In this document: positions 1 to 13,689 of the stretch, piece after piece
How the letters are laid out: the number at the start of each line of letters is the position of its first letter
Position numbering within the stretch: position 1 is the first letter of the stretch
Source: Anseranas semipalmata
Taxonomy: Eukaryota; Chordata; Aves; Anseriformes; Anseranatidae
Length of the DNA stretch: 64,000 bases
Assembly: GCA_013399115.1 (NCBI GenBank)
Contig: VXAA01006474.1
Location: forward strand, 494,173-558,172
Direction of reading: 5' to 3'
Made by a program: the position numbers and the translations under genes
The notes under the pieces: generated by a model
Told to the model about the DNA's origin: nothing
The model's input: only the letters and a program-made list of their open reading frames with translations
Database searches by the model: none

Positions 1-2130
1 ACACTGACATATAAGGGAGTCTAGGAGGAAGGAGAGGAAGAATCAGAGGAAAATACTTGTGCAGGTCTAGAAGCAATAGCAGATTTGTCAAGATAGCCAG
101 TGACATATTACTATCTATGGCTGATGAGAATTGAGCCAGAAGTCTGCAACATGATAAAATAACATTAGTATGAATATTTTCCCTCATATAGTTGTAAGAA
201 CGTGTTGAAAATAGTGGAGAAGACGTTGGGACTCCGTATTCCCGTGTTTTATTTATCTTTGCCATGCAATTACTAGATTGATCTTGTGTCAAGTTTCTTA
301 CTCCTTATATGGCATTTGTATGGTAGCTATTCCCAAAGATGGTATGAATGTTATTGTCCCAATAGCCACAAGGTCATTGTGTTAAATATGGCAAAATCCT
401 TTTAGACAAGTTCAAAACAAACTGAGAGTGACTACAGTTTTTTTTTTCCAAAGGTCAGTATAACATACACACCCGTACTATTCAATTGGAAGACACCATA
501 AAAACTGCTATATTGGAAATGGAGTCTAATGTCATTAGTAGGTAAGATACAAATAAAACCCATGCAAAATGTTGCAATATCAACATTATGTACAATACAA
601 GGATTTGTCTCAGTTATTGCTGGTTTAGGTGTCTGGTAACCATCACTGTTAAATATTTTTAACATTTTAATAAAACACAAAAAATCCATTAATCATTGAA
701 AACTTCTAGTGCAGAATAATCTTTTCACTGTAATTATTTTCTTACCCCTTTTTACTTTACATGAAGTGTATTTTATAAAGGAAAATTGTTGGTTGGCAGT
801 TTTTAAGGGCATCAAAGATTGCACTAGCATTCTCTTTCAATGAAATAAATAGAGAAAATATTAATGATTGAGTTGCTAGTCCTGTTCAATCCTGCTCTTC
901 CCTTTAAGACAAAAGCAAAACTAATAGAAAAGAAAAGCAACAAGAAGGAAAATCATGCAATACATATTTTTCCTCCAAAGTAAGTTAAGACTGCAAATAA
1001 GCAGCTTGGAACATCAAGAACAGCCAAACATCAACCAGTGTTAGCAGTCACTCTGAGACTTGGCTAACTTCCACCAGAGCATGGTTACCTTGTTTTTTTT
1101 TTTTTTGTTTCTTACATTGCCTAAAAGCTCAGAGTGAGTATATTAAATTATTAATATCTGTTGTGGGCAGATGTCTTTCCCTTTCCCTTTTTTTTTGTTT
1201 CATGTTTACTTTTTAAAGTGCTTATTTTCTGTTCTCTCTGTGTATGTGATTGTGATGCCAAAGCATTCCAAACACAATGGAGGACAGAGGTTAAAAATGG
1301 TTCCTAAATTCCATAGTTGCTGTTTTCTTACAGGAACCTCCTGAGAAAGCTGTCTCTCACACGCATCCATTTGTCACGAACAGCCATAATGCAGCGTTAG
1401 GAGAGGTGCTGACATAAGGTTTCCATCTGGTCCAACCTGAGCACAGATCACTGTGTATGCTGAAGACGGGAATGACACCTTCAACTTGAACTGAGTAATG
1501 GAAGCCCAATATAGACCATAAAAGACACTTAAGATATTTTTCCTGTCTGTCCCCTCAGTTTATAGTGCTCTTGCAAAAGAGGGAGTTTCCCTGTCTGGTT
1601 AAGCCAGACTGTAGTTAGCTGGGAGGCAAAAAAATAAACAGATAAAAAAAAAATCCCCAGAAAAGCAGAGTCAATAAATAAGCGGGGAGAATAAATAAAG
1701 GGAGAACAACTCTATTATCTCACTAAATTAGACAGTCAGTAAGCATTTAGGCAATTTCAACTGTACCTTTCCTTCCACTTCTAGGATCTCTCCGTACCAA
1801 CCCCTGACTTTTACCAGAGATCTGAAAATCTCTTACTGCTCCTTCGAGGCAGAATTTATACAAAGTTTTAAATAACTGAATCAACTTAGAGGTAGGCCTG
1901 TGCACAATGGACCAGCACACATTACTTAGATACTACATGTTCCTATAAGCCGATACAAGCACACTTGGTAAGCCTGGCATCATCTTCCTGAAGAATCGGA
2001 TCAATCAACAGTGGGAGTCGGAGCTTCTCAGCACCAAGTCTGTGCTACATGAAATTTCTCTAATGACAAAGTTCTCTCCATTACGCTACTAAGATGCACA
2101 CTGACCGATTATCACTTGAAATAGCACAGC

Positions 2131-2163
2131 ACTATTACTATTATTAAGGTACTATTACTATTA
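2131..2163. repeat. Short direct repeat of ACTATTACTATTA
   Basis: The 13-base word occurs at 2131-2143 and again at 2151-2163, a trinucleotide-type repeat broken by 'ttaaggt'. Confidence 0.8.
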
Positions 2164-2175
2164 CAGTTACAAAAC

Positions 2176-2255
2176 ACAGCTACCCAGTAAAAAAAAACAA
2201 AAACAACAACAACAACAACAACAACAACAAAAAAACACAAAAAAAACAGCTACCC
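2176..2255. repeat. A-rich/(CAA)n simple repeat flanked by a 10-base direct repeat
   Basis: An A tract, about ten CAA units (2200-2230) and another A tract lie between two copies of ACAGCTACCC (2176-2185 and 2246-2255). The flanking copies look like a target-site duplication around a retroposed A-rich tail, or a local slippage duplication. Confidence 0.75.
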
Positions 2256-5200
2256 CATACTTCTTCCCTCCCCACAGAAGTCCCACTAGGAAGTATCTGT
2301 CAACAAGATGCATAAATGGACACAGGCATATACATTTTTTTCCTCAAGCCTCTCTTTCCTTTCTTTTCCTGGTAAAAGAAAACTTGCACTCCTCGCACAG
2401 GTATTGTATTTTCGCTAAGGGTAAATAAGACTTCCACTTAGAGACCTGTGTATCTCTCCCTCTCCACAACTGCTAAACCCACATTAACATTTTTAAAAGC
2501 TATTTCTAAAGCCCTACCAATAGATTAAGCATTATTTTTAGTGAAGTTCAAAGAGAAGAGAGTACAGATTTGCCTGTTCTACCTGATTTCACTATGGCAA
2601 CCGCAGAATAACGGTAAATTCGGGAGATTAAGAGAGCTATAATTCCAGTTGAACCAGCAAAAATAAGAATTAAAAATTCATTTGTATTTTCTTGTTACCT
2701 ATTGGCACTGTGGAACCATTCTTTAATTAAAAAGTCAGACCACATATGAAATGATAGAAATGGTGTAGAACACTACAGAACAGCTTCTATTTGCTTAAGT
2801 ACTGTTTCCACTTTAATGTACTTATTTGCTCTCATTTGCTTAATACTGCCAGTATTTAGTACTGTGCAAATTTATGGAAATCTGACTTTAAAGAGCTTTG
2901 TGGTACTGAGAGATTTTTTTTTTTTTTTTAAATATATACTTATCCTGAAGTGACTTGATGACTTTCTGGAATAAATGAAATAACTGAGTGGACCGTAACA
3001 CTTTCCTGTGCTGTACTGTGAGGTAACATAGGCAATAACATTTCATCACTGTGGGTAAAATAAGCTGACTGGTTTTACCTCAGTTTACTTTGACAAGAGT
3101 CTGTCCATGCCTATAAATAAGGATGGATAAAATATGACAGATTTGTAAACTTTTTCCACGGGCAGTTAAGGACAGTTGTGCCTTTGCACAGTACCTTGCT
3201 TATATACTGCAGGAGTTGGGAGATTTATATAATATTTATGTTAGAGGAAGCCAAACTGTATTTCGCTTTTTAGAAAAAAACAAACCCAAACCAGATACTA
3301 CATTTGGTTTGTTACTGTGTAAATATATAATAAACAAAACTTAATAAAACAGCAGATGTGGTGACAGTAAAGGAAAACTTTTGACTTGCTGATATCAATG
3401 TGTCTGGCAGCCGTGACCAAGCACAGAACGTTTGTTGTTTTAAATAGTAAAGATCCAGAAACCAAAACAAACATTTTAGCCAGTGTTCACGTTATCTCCA
3501 TTTTTTACCACAGATAACTATTCTTTCATACACGATCTACAATTTAACAGTAACATGCCAAAAATATTACTACAGTACTTTTCGAACCTACACATAGAGA
3601 TACACAGACCGTAATAAAGAACTGAAATTTCCCTTTGCATTCCCACAGGAAGAAGGAATCAAGCTGTGTAGCAGTTGATCAGTAATGGGAAGCAAAGTGA
3701 TGCAGCTATGGAAAAATAATCCTATGAAGACCTGGGGAGAGAGATTTTCAGTAAAATTCTAGAAGTATTGCATTTGCTTAAAGACTTGCTTAGCACTCAT
3801 CTGGAATCTGCAGTCAGGACATTCAGGAAAAACATCCTGTAACTGCCCGATACAGAGCAAGGTTACTACAGTGTCCAGGGAAATGAACAGTTGGTCATAG
3901 GAAAGACAAAATGAACTCAGCCTTTGCAGCATAAGAGAGCCAAGAAGAGAAGAGGTGTAATTGTTCTCTGTCTGCACATCCAGTGGGTCAATGCTCTGGG
4001 CCTAGAACAATCTCCCATTTAGGGTAGTGGGACCAAAATGCTTCAAATGCTTTAAAAATCAAACTTGATGAAGTTTAACAAATGGGTTATAAGACGTGGT
4101 GTTTATGATAGCTGGGGACTAGACAGTGACAAAATCTTACACATTTCTAAATGTAGTGCATGAAATTAATATACAAAGTAGTCTCTCAAGCAATTAGAAA
4201 TGATATCACCACTGGTAACAAAATTAAACACAGACCCAAATATTTTTGCCCTACCTGAGGAACAAAGATGAATACCTGTATAAGATGATGTGTATGTATA
4301 AAAGAGGATACCAGAAAGGTATTCAGCATGCAAGAGGATAAGAGTTTTAAAAAAGGTAGGATTAAAAGGAATCTCCTTTTCAAATGAGGAGTATGAACCT
4401 GAACCATTGTTTAATTGCTGTGAAATCCCAGCCCACAGACATAACTTAATAATTTAGTTTTCATAAATAATAATGCACTGTCTGATTTTTATCAAAGGTA
4501 ACATCTTCAACTTGCAAAGGTTCCCTAGGCTTGGAAGACAAATACATAAAGACAAGCAAAATTTTCAAATTGAAGATGTAAATACTTTTCTAATTTCTCT
4601 TTTTGCTTTTACAACACATACGTAACCTCAAGCTCTTCTGGTTCAGTGTTACCCAGCTTACTCTTGCTTAATCCTCAAACCTAGAGTGAAGTAACCAACC
4701 AAATATATGTAGAAAGAAATGTAAACAACCACTAAGGCTCAGAAATCTCAGTAATAGCTACTTCACTAGTTCCCTGTGCTAGTTTTCAAGGAAGAAATAT
4801 TTTATTATCTGTAAGCAATACCCATGCCACTCACACACACTGCTGTTTTTTTAAATTCATTTCTGGATTCCTCTTAAGGTTCTGGTTCTGATGTACACAG
4901 CTCAGAAAAGATTCCTAGGACCAGGTGGCCACCTCCTTGCCCTGACCTGCCTGCATTAGTGAACTCCACATGGATACAGCAGTTCACAAAGCATGGAGCA
5001 AATCTATAGGTAAGTGAAGACACAAACTTCTCAGTGGAGAATCTTCACCTATAAAACAACCTCCTGCCAGAGGTAACGTGACAGGCGGCCTGCCTGCTCA
5101 TTGAGTACGATGCAAGAGCTGCCACATACAGCAAACCTGCCTGTAGTAAAAATGGCTGAATAAGGACAAACACTTTTGCTTACAAATAGAGCTAAATTTA

Positions 5201-8200
5201 ACAGTAAAACTGAACAAAGCAATAGCAACTGAATTGAATGTGACAGCAAAAAAACCCGTTTTATGCACACACTTTATTACAGTTCTTAAGTTTGTGTTTG
5301 TATAGCTAGTGAATTTATACTTCAGCATGTCTAAAACTGAATTACAGACACATGCAGTGGTAATTTTCTTTACAGTCACCTACCAACTGGATGAGTAAAA
5401 ACAGAGCGGAACTATTCCAGAAAACAAACAGCATACACTCAACTCCTTAGTCTTCCCCGTCCAGCCACTTACACAACACAAATGTTTATTGGAAGGACGA
5501 GCCCTAGAGCTTCAGAAATTCAAACACTGAAGAAAGAACCACCTCCATCTACTTCCACATACTGCATCTAACAAGAATCCTTTTCAAATAACATGTTTTT
5601 GGGATATTTAAACAAAAAATAATACAAGGAACAGGAGAGATGAAAAAAACAGAGAATACGCAGTCACAGTGGAATTAGTCTTTGTGAAGAAAAAAATGTA
5701 AAAAGATATGTGAAACTGAGGTGTGGTGTGAAACATCTAGACAACAGTTAAAAATCCAGAAAACATTACATTAGAAAAGCAGACGATTAAGCCACAGTTC
5801 TCATTCAGTATTAACTGGCATTTGCTAACAAACTTGCAATGAAGGCTGTCAATAAGGAAACATGATGACACCGAAATGTTGCCCATTTCAAAAAATATAA
5901 ATGGTCTAAAATAAGTTATATGGGGAGCAAGCAACCACTCTTCTTTGTTTGTGTACAGGGCTATGTGAAATATTATCTGGTCTTAGGATTTTTCCATAAA
6001 CCAAGAGAAACAAATTCAACAATTTTAGTGTACTATCAGATAAGTGAATTTAAATACAAAGCTCTTAATTTACAATAAATATTTTTAACATCAAAATACT
6101 TTTGAAAAATGTTTACCGTTTGCAAATTCCAGTGCTTCCAGATGAATCAAAAAATATATTAATTACAGTGTTGGACTGACTTACAGGTAAATGGAATAGA
6201 TACTTTTAACTGTTTACGTATTTTGGTCATTCTAGATGAATTAGATTAAAAATAAATAATTTTAAGTGCCAGAAAGATAAGCTTAGCAGTTTAGCTTTTC
6301 CAATGTCTAAAAAGAAACACAGTCCACGAATTGTAAAATCAAATGTCAATTTTAAAATATTAGTTGGAAGTAGTAAGCAAACTTGATTATTTTTGGATAT
6401 TTCTGACTTATTACTCTATGTTAAAAAGGTCAGCTTTAAACATACTTTTTTGTCTTATTCAAAGAGTAGTTATTACAATGCTACCTTCAGAATAAGCAAA
6501 GGGTAAATATTTGGCTCTCAAGAATAGTCTTATGGGAAATGTGTATTGTGTTTACTGTTATTTGATGATGAAATGTCAACAGACTAAAATATTTCTATAA
6601 TAAATTATTCCATTCAATAAAAGCATCAATAGTTTGCCTGGTTTTAAAATACAATTTCACTATAATGCATCGAAAGAAATAGCACTAATGTAAAAGCCCT
6701 GCCATGTGCATTAGTCCATATTAAACCACAGTACCCTAGCCCCTTGCTTTAGTGTATTGTTAAAAGTCTGAAAAACCCGCAGCTACAAGGAAATTCAGAG
6801 ATCAGACCAAAAATCTTTACTTACCACTTTGTGCCTAGATATCATAATTCACTGGCTGTATTAAGGATAAGCCAATAATTCAGAATTCCCTGTCTTTGTA
6901 GTTTTAATACAAAAAAACATTACAATAGGCAGTATCTTTAAAAATAGCACCTAATGTTAAGGACATGCATACACACACATAGACTACATGAAATTGTTTA
7001 TATATGTGGTCCTTTTTCAAAATGTGGGGCGACAGTTTTGATTACTTCACTAGAATATAAATAAAGAAATGTTGACCATTCAATCATTCATTGGACTGTA
7101 TGATAGGAGCCTTCCAAATACAAATAAGGAAAATGTATCTATTGTCTCATAAATAATGTTTTGCGCATCAAAGCAAAGAGAGTCAAGTGACAGTTCACAG
7201 GATGCAATGTGAAAAAGCAAGATGGTCAGCATGATGAAGAGGATATTTTTGCAATGGTTCAAAATGTAGAAAAAATATTAATGAACATAAAATTACTCTT
7301 TTCTAGACATTATCATCTCACTTAATACTTCTGATTTTTTCCGCCCACTTTTAACCATTCCATCTTATTCATGATCCCCTTACATGAACGGAAGGTAAAC
7401 AGATGCACTCGAATCTCTTCTGACACTAAAGCATCTCACAGTTGTGTATTTTAATTTCTGGCATACATTATGATCTGTACTTAATGGATCCTCTGTTCTT
7501 ATGCCATTTTGATTATATCAGCATGTGTTTTAGTCATTGATCAGCTACTCCATTTGTCTTTTATATCACAATTTGACATCAATACAAGAAACAGGATGAG
7601 ATGCAAACAAAATGATATAGAATTACTAAATAATAGTTGATCATGAATTATATTTGCAATGCATGTCTTGTCAGTTCCGGATTTAACGGTAGGTAATGAA
7701 CGTTTCTTTGTACTGCACTCCCAGAAACTCAATAAAAGCAAGAAGAAAGAAGCTTCCAGAGTAGAAAAATGCAATTACAAGTTGCTAATCACATCTAAGG
7801 ATTATTGGTCTTTCTTACTAAGAAGTCAGGGATGGAAATTAGATAGCTCTTTGTAGTTACTTGGTGATCTCAGGTGGATCTCTAGTAAACAGTGCTTCTT
7901 CTAAGAAGACCCTACTCTAAATGGAATGCTTTTGGAATTGAGCTTGTTCCCATGAAACTACTCTTCCAGTTGTTATTCTCAACTGCGTAGATACCAGAAA
8001 AGCAGTGCATTTGATGCACTGATGGATGGAAGTTGGAAAGGGCTTTAGCTGCACCACTGTTTACCTGAGCATCAACTGGAAACTCAATCTTTAACATTCA
8101 ATTCAACATCAGACTAAAAATGAAAAGTTTTAATGCAGAAGTTTCCACAATAAAGGAACTCAAATACGATTTGCTTGAACAACATTAAAATTTAGCCATT

Positions 8201-10277
8201 TTTGATGAAACTGAAACATTTTAAATTTCTGACAAAATTTTTCATTTTAGTTTGCTGAAAAATATTTCATCATTAAATGGCAATACCCCCTCCTTTCTTT
8301 TAACATGTTAGAATGTGTTTAGACTTCCTCAACTCTAATGAAGTACTATCAAAAAGAGAGATGATCCTCCAGAGCCCCAAAAGCTACTCACATTAAACAG
8401 AGTGCCATGCAGAACTGCACTTGTTACTTTCTTAAAAATTGCACGAAAGAAAACATTTCAAGTTCACCCAAATAATTGATATATTCTAAGTTGAACCGAA
8501 GCAGACATTTCACTTTGACTTTTATAGCAGAAATGTTGAAACTTATTAAAACTTTGTTCTCTTTCCAAAACCTCTCCCAACAGCCAACAAAAAATTCCTA
8601 AACAAATTTTCTGGAGTGACAATGATTATTTTTAAATATAGGAAAGAAGAATACTGTAAGAAATCAAAGAAATATGTCATTTTGATATCTGATAACCAAA
8701 AGGAATGTTTTGGCATTAATGAACTTATCTCCACTGCAGTCTGATGAAGCTTTTCAGATTTTTAGTACTTGCTTATCTTTGTTAATACACTCAGGCATGT
8801 GTATATCTACTGAGAGGTCTGCTTTAATGGCTGAAAGTTTGCTCTGCCAACAGGAAATGGTAAAAGACTCCAAAAATTAATATTATTAGCAGTTTGTCTT
8901 CCACAAACAAGGCTATCCACTTTTAGACCTCCAGAAATGCAAGGCTAGGAGAAATATAAGAAATACACTACAAGAACCCAAACCCAGAAACTGGAAAACA
9001 GGGAAAAAAAAACAAGAACCCCACAAAACTGGAGGTAAGCTTCATATCATCAGCCACACATAAAACATTTTCAGCCAGACAACTTTAACCCAATATTTAT
9101 TTTGCACTTCACTGTCCCGTCTTTTAACTTAAAGTTGTTTATAAATTTTTTGTGAAAAGATTCCTGGGGAATAAGCTCAGAGATAGAGCTAACCTGATGA
9201 TTTATACTGTTGCTGTAGTAACATAAAAAAGGGGCATGGTTAGAGATATGTGTACATACACATGAATACATATGTATATATATACAGGAGAGAGCGAGAG
9301 AGCACTCGAGAGATGGGGTTCCCTGTTCTAAATTTATCTTGGTCTTTTTTTCCCCCTCATGATCAGGCAAATGTAGTGAGACTTGAGTAACTTTACAACC
9401 ATTTCTGTGCACCACCCCTGGTTTCTAAATCATACATTTAGGATCTGTGTTAAAGGAATTTTTTTTTCCCCCCAAATAAATATTAAGTATACATTTATTA
9501 AATTGGTTAAGGTAAAGTACAGGATAAACAGGAATAATCTGCCCTTCTTATCACAAAGTGTGACTGTTCTTAATTATACTTTCATGGGATTTACCTGAAT
9601 TCCATGAGGACAAATGCTTTCTTTTTAGAATTAGTTTCATCAGGACTTCAATACAATGCATAGAAGGAATTTAAAATATTTTTTGGGGGGGTATTTTTTA
9701 ATTTCTATTTGTTTTGTAAACCAAAAAGATTGCACAACTTATTTTCAGTGTAGTTGATTCCATATGTACAAAATCAACATGAATATCATAGTACAACTTT
9801 TATTGCAGGACAGACTAAATTTAGCAAGACATTGCTCTGAGTAAAGAGAAAGTTGCATATTTTCTGAATGACTGATCTTAAGAACAAAGAAATAAGGAAA
9901 GCACTGTTAAAATGGATATTTTTGTAATAAATGTATAGCTTAAAAATACCTTACTTTTCATACACAGACTGAAGTTCACTGCAAAATTGTAAGGTTTTTT
10001 GCTTTCACTTAGCAGTTTGGAAAACTAGCTTGAACTTTATTACTCTCCTGACCAAAACTCTTAATTTGTTAGTCTGATTTTATCAATGGTTAGAGACATT
10101 TTTTGCATGCTTATCCTTAAGCTTAAATAGCTTTCTGCTATGTTTAACCCTCTGATGTACCTAGAGAAAACAAACATATTTGCTCATATTTAACTCACTC
10201 TGTGCTGGGACAAAACAGACTTGAGGTACTGCAGACTGCTTTTTCTTCTCTGCTGAAAGTGACTGAGCACCTGAAGT

Positions 10278-10333
10278 GCTCCCACAAAATGAATGCAACC
10301 TTAAAAATAACGTAGATGTAATGCAGAGTGGTA
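10278..10333 (+). repeat. Local duplication, copy 1 (56 bases)
   Basis: Matches 10634-10689 over 56 bases without gaps, with six differences (about 89% identity). The shared core is 'gcaaccttaaaaata'. The flanks do not match, so it is a dispersed short duplication of unknown origin. Confidence 0.85.
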
Positions 10334-10633
10334 CAATTAATTTGGAGAATAATACTTTAGTTGCTTTAAGGAGCAAAATATAGGACTGTTCAGTATCTCT
10401 AAATCATACACATTTAAACAAAAGTCAGTAAAAATTCACCCTAGGACAAGTCAGGCTTGAGGCCCGGTACACACATTCACCTGGTTTGGCAGGACAATCT
10501 AAATTTTTAAGATATGAAATGTTCCACAACTTAATTATTTCTCAAGCTCCAATATGGCTTTTAGTACCTGCATGTTGTAGAATCATCTAATGTCTTTACC
10601 TGGAATTACTCACTGTAAACAAAAGAAAGTGGC

Positions 10634-10689
10634 GCTCCCATAAAATGAACGCAACCTTAAAAATAATGTAGATGTATTACAGAGTTGTA
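10634..10689 (+). repeat. Local duplication, copy 2 (56 bases)
   Basis: Second copy of the 56-base unit, offset by 356 bases and in direct orientation. Three of the six differences are C/T transitions. Confidence 0.85.
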
Positions 10690-11037
10690 AAGTACTTTAT
10701 TTACAGTTACAGTTCTTTTTCCCCTGTGAACAGAAAACTTGATATGATTGAAACTTGAAGCCTGATTATAATATGATATAATATCTGACAAAAAAATCTT
10801 TTAAGCATTCTAAAGAAATTAACTGATACCAAGGGGAAGTGCTAAGAAACAGGTCAAGAGTTACTTTAACATATCAATATATTCAAGCAAACTTTTTTTT
10901 CCCTAAAACAATGAAATACGATAAAAACAGTTAATTTGTCTTGTTTTCTTACTATGTGATGAAACATTATCTTAGAGAACCCAATGACTATTGTAACATT
11001 TTTATTACCATTACACTTCATTTTTGAACCTAAACTA

Positions 11038-11069
11038 GACAGGTCAAGTGACAGACAGGTCAAGTGACA
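11038..11069 (+). repeat. Perfect 16-base tandem duplication
   Basis: GACAGGTCAAGTGACA occurs twice head to tail with no mismatch. Each copy contains AGGTCA, the nuclear-receptor half site. Confidence 0.9.
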
Positions 11070-13689
11070 GCAATGAAGCTCCACCACTTTACATTAGCTG
11101 CAGAATATATCCATGGTTTTTAAACCCAACTTTCATCATACTGAGGCTTGTTTTTCATAGAACATGAAGACTAGTAATGTCTAGGATCCGGGCTGTTTCA
11201 AACAACTTCAATTTACAGATTTTCAAATTACTGTATATTAATTTCCACTAACCACAATTTGACTAAAACTAAACATGTTGTCTGCTTTACTTTTTACTTG
11301 TTAACAATAAAATAACCGCTTTTAAATGTACTAAATGGTATTCAAATTGACTTCTTAGTCTGCAGTGAGACTGAAGTAAGTGTGAAGTCCAAACATTTTC
11401 TGAAGGACATATAATTAAATTTTAGGAAACAAAGTTTGCTTTGAGTAACACAACAGATTCAAAATAGAGCCTCTTTTTTGAAGTCATCTGGCTATATCAA
11501 AGGGTTAAGTTAAGCAGGAAAATAAATTGTTGACGTATGACTAGATAACATGAGACTCAGTAATAAAAAATGCAAGTCCGTCTTCTGCTGTTTCTCTTCC
11601 AGATTAATGAAAGTTTTATGTTTGGTATTAAGTTGTGTCTTGATCTGTTTGGTTACTGCTGTCAGGCTACTCCTTCCACCCCCAGATGTTGGAATTCAGG
11701 ACCAAGATCGCTGTTTTTACTAGAGGAACTATAACAACAACACTTTTGCTTACACAGGGATGGATGGGAGTCTGCCACAGAACATCCAGGTTGGAGTTTG
11801 GGCATGGAACTGAAGTGCCCAGGCTAAAGGCAAGTGAAAAACAGTCTGAAAATACTGCTACTTCTCAAAATCTGGTTTTATGAAATTGGAAGGACATAAA
11901 CAGGAAGGTCCCCCCTTCCCACCCCCTTTTTTCCAAGAAAAATTAGTGTTTTCTGTCTTGTTTACAAACTGGGATTTCAAAATAGAAACCATACAGTACA
12001 TTTTCTACTTCACTTTCACACATTTGAGTCTTTATTTATGGACATCACGTTAACATAGGAAGGAGGCAAGAATGTTGCTAGCATTAAAAAAGGAAATCTA
12101 CCCACCAAATCAACTTTCTATTGTATTTGGCCTCCCTGCCTTTGTAGAAATTTCCATTCCAGATATCTAGAAAGTAATGAGAGACAGCAAGCATTCACAC
12201 TGGATTTTTTATACATCTTTTTAAGTAGGAGGAGTAGCAGAGATTATTCTAAAAGCTCACTGAAGGCACTCTGTTGCTGACAGTGCAGTTTCAGCAGGTG
12301 ATGTATAAACCAGGCCACACACATCCATGTGCTAACCAACTCTCTCATACTAACTCTGCAGAGCCTTTTATTCTTGAGTTGCTGCTGTTGTGCCTCCTCC
12401 CTGATTTGTAACCTGGACAGAGCTCTTGATGCTGGGGTCCTAAGGAAATCTGTACCTAACATGGGCCTTTGCAATAAAAAGTAACACACACAGAGTCAAA
12501 GGGCAGTAATTAGGTGCTGTGTCCCCAGCTGCTCATGGTAAAGTAACCGGCTGCCAGGAGTTACAAGGCTAAGCCAGAGAAGATAAAAGTTAGTTACTGC
12601 TACTGCCTAATAGAAATACTCCCAAGTAAAAGCGGTATGGAAAAACTTCTGATTTGTGACCTATGTCTTCCATTTCCTCATGTTACCACTATACTAGCTA
12701 CAGTATACTCCCCATTACTTAGCCACACAATGATATTTCAGTTTTCTTTGTATCTAGCTTGTGTATACTCTACTGTTAGGTCATGGCTTGTCACTGCTGC
12801 AATCTGTTTCAGCCCCTTAGGACTCAGAAGAACCTGATTCAGACCTGCAGTGACTACAGCCCCCAGTGACCTGCCTCTCACCTCGCTATATCACTGGCAA
12901 CTCTGTGTTGCCTGTGTAGAAATTGTACAATCCTGTGTTTGCCATGGTCCCTGTATTTTGTTCTCTGCCTACTGTTTTCTTATAGCAAGACTTGCAACTC
13001 TTGGAATCATCTGCAAGTTCAGGATTATTTTAGCTGTCTGGTGACAGTGCTTTTTGCACTCTCTTTGTAATGCTCACACTTGTAACTGACAAAATCTATC
13101 ACTTTTATGCCCCAAATTCCAAGAGAAGGAAAACTTGAATACAGCCTGGCAGATATGGAATCATGGGCAACTTTGCTCCTTGTAGAGATGTGAATCAGTT
13201 TACAAACCTCAGGCAATTAGGGTCTATATTCAGAATGAGTAACAGATAATTAGGTAATTCCAAAATAGTATGTTACTGCATCTTTTCCAAGGAAAACCCA
13301 AATTGTAAATATTTCTCAGTTAATGATTTTGGATTAAAAAAAACAAAAAACAAAACAAAAAAACAGCTAACATTCAAGCCAGCTACAAACTACATCTCCT
13401 GTCTTGAAATCTAGGTAAATGGAACAGATACAAGTGAAATCTTAGAACTTAACAGATATGATAATATTTGAATTATTTTACAGCAAATTACTCAATCTCT
13501 GCCCTCAAAACAAACCACAATTATAAATACCATGTTTTGTATTATGAAGTATTTAAATCCTGTTAGCCAGCTAAAACCAAGAAAAAAATGTGCACCAAAG
13601 CTTTAAGGATATGGAGCCAACACTTTTGGACGATAACATCCTCATTAAAAAATAAGGATACATCAAAACTCTTGAGTTAAAAGGTTAAG

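Noticed and set aside
5049..5379. Two overlapping minus-strand frames of 73 and 93 codons
   Set aside because: Hydrophobic, cysteine-rich chance frames with no recognised family and no exon signals.
9071..9415. 114-codon minus-strand frame, the longest in the window
   Set aside because: It spans a TA/CA microsatellite and GA-rich sequence. No family resemblance.
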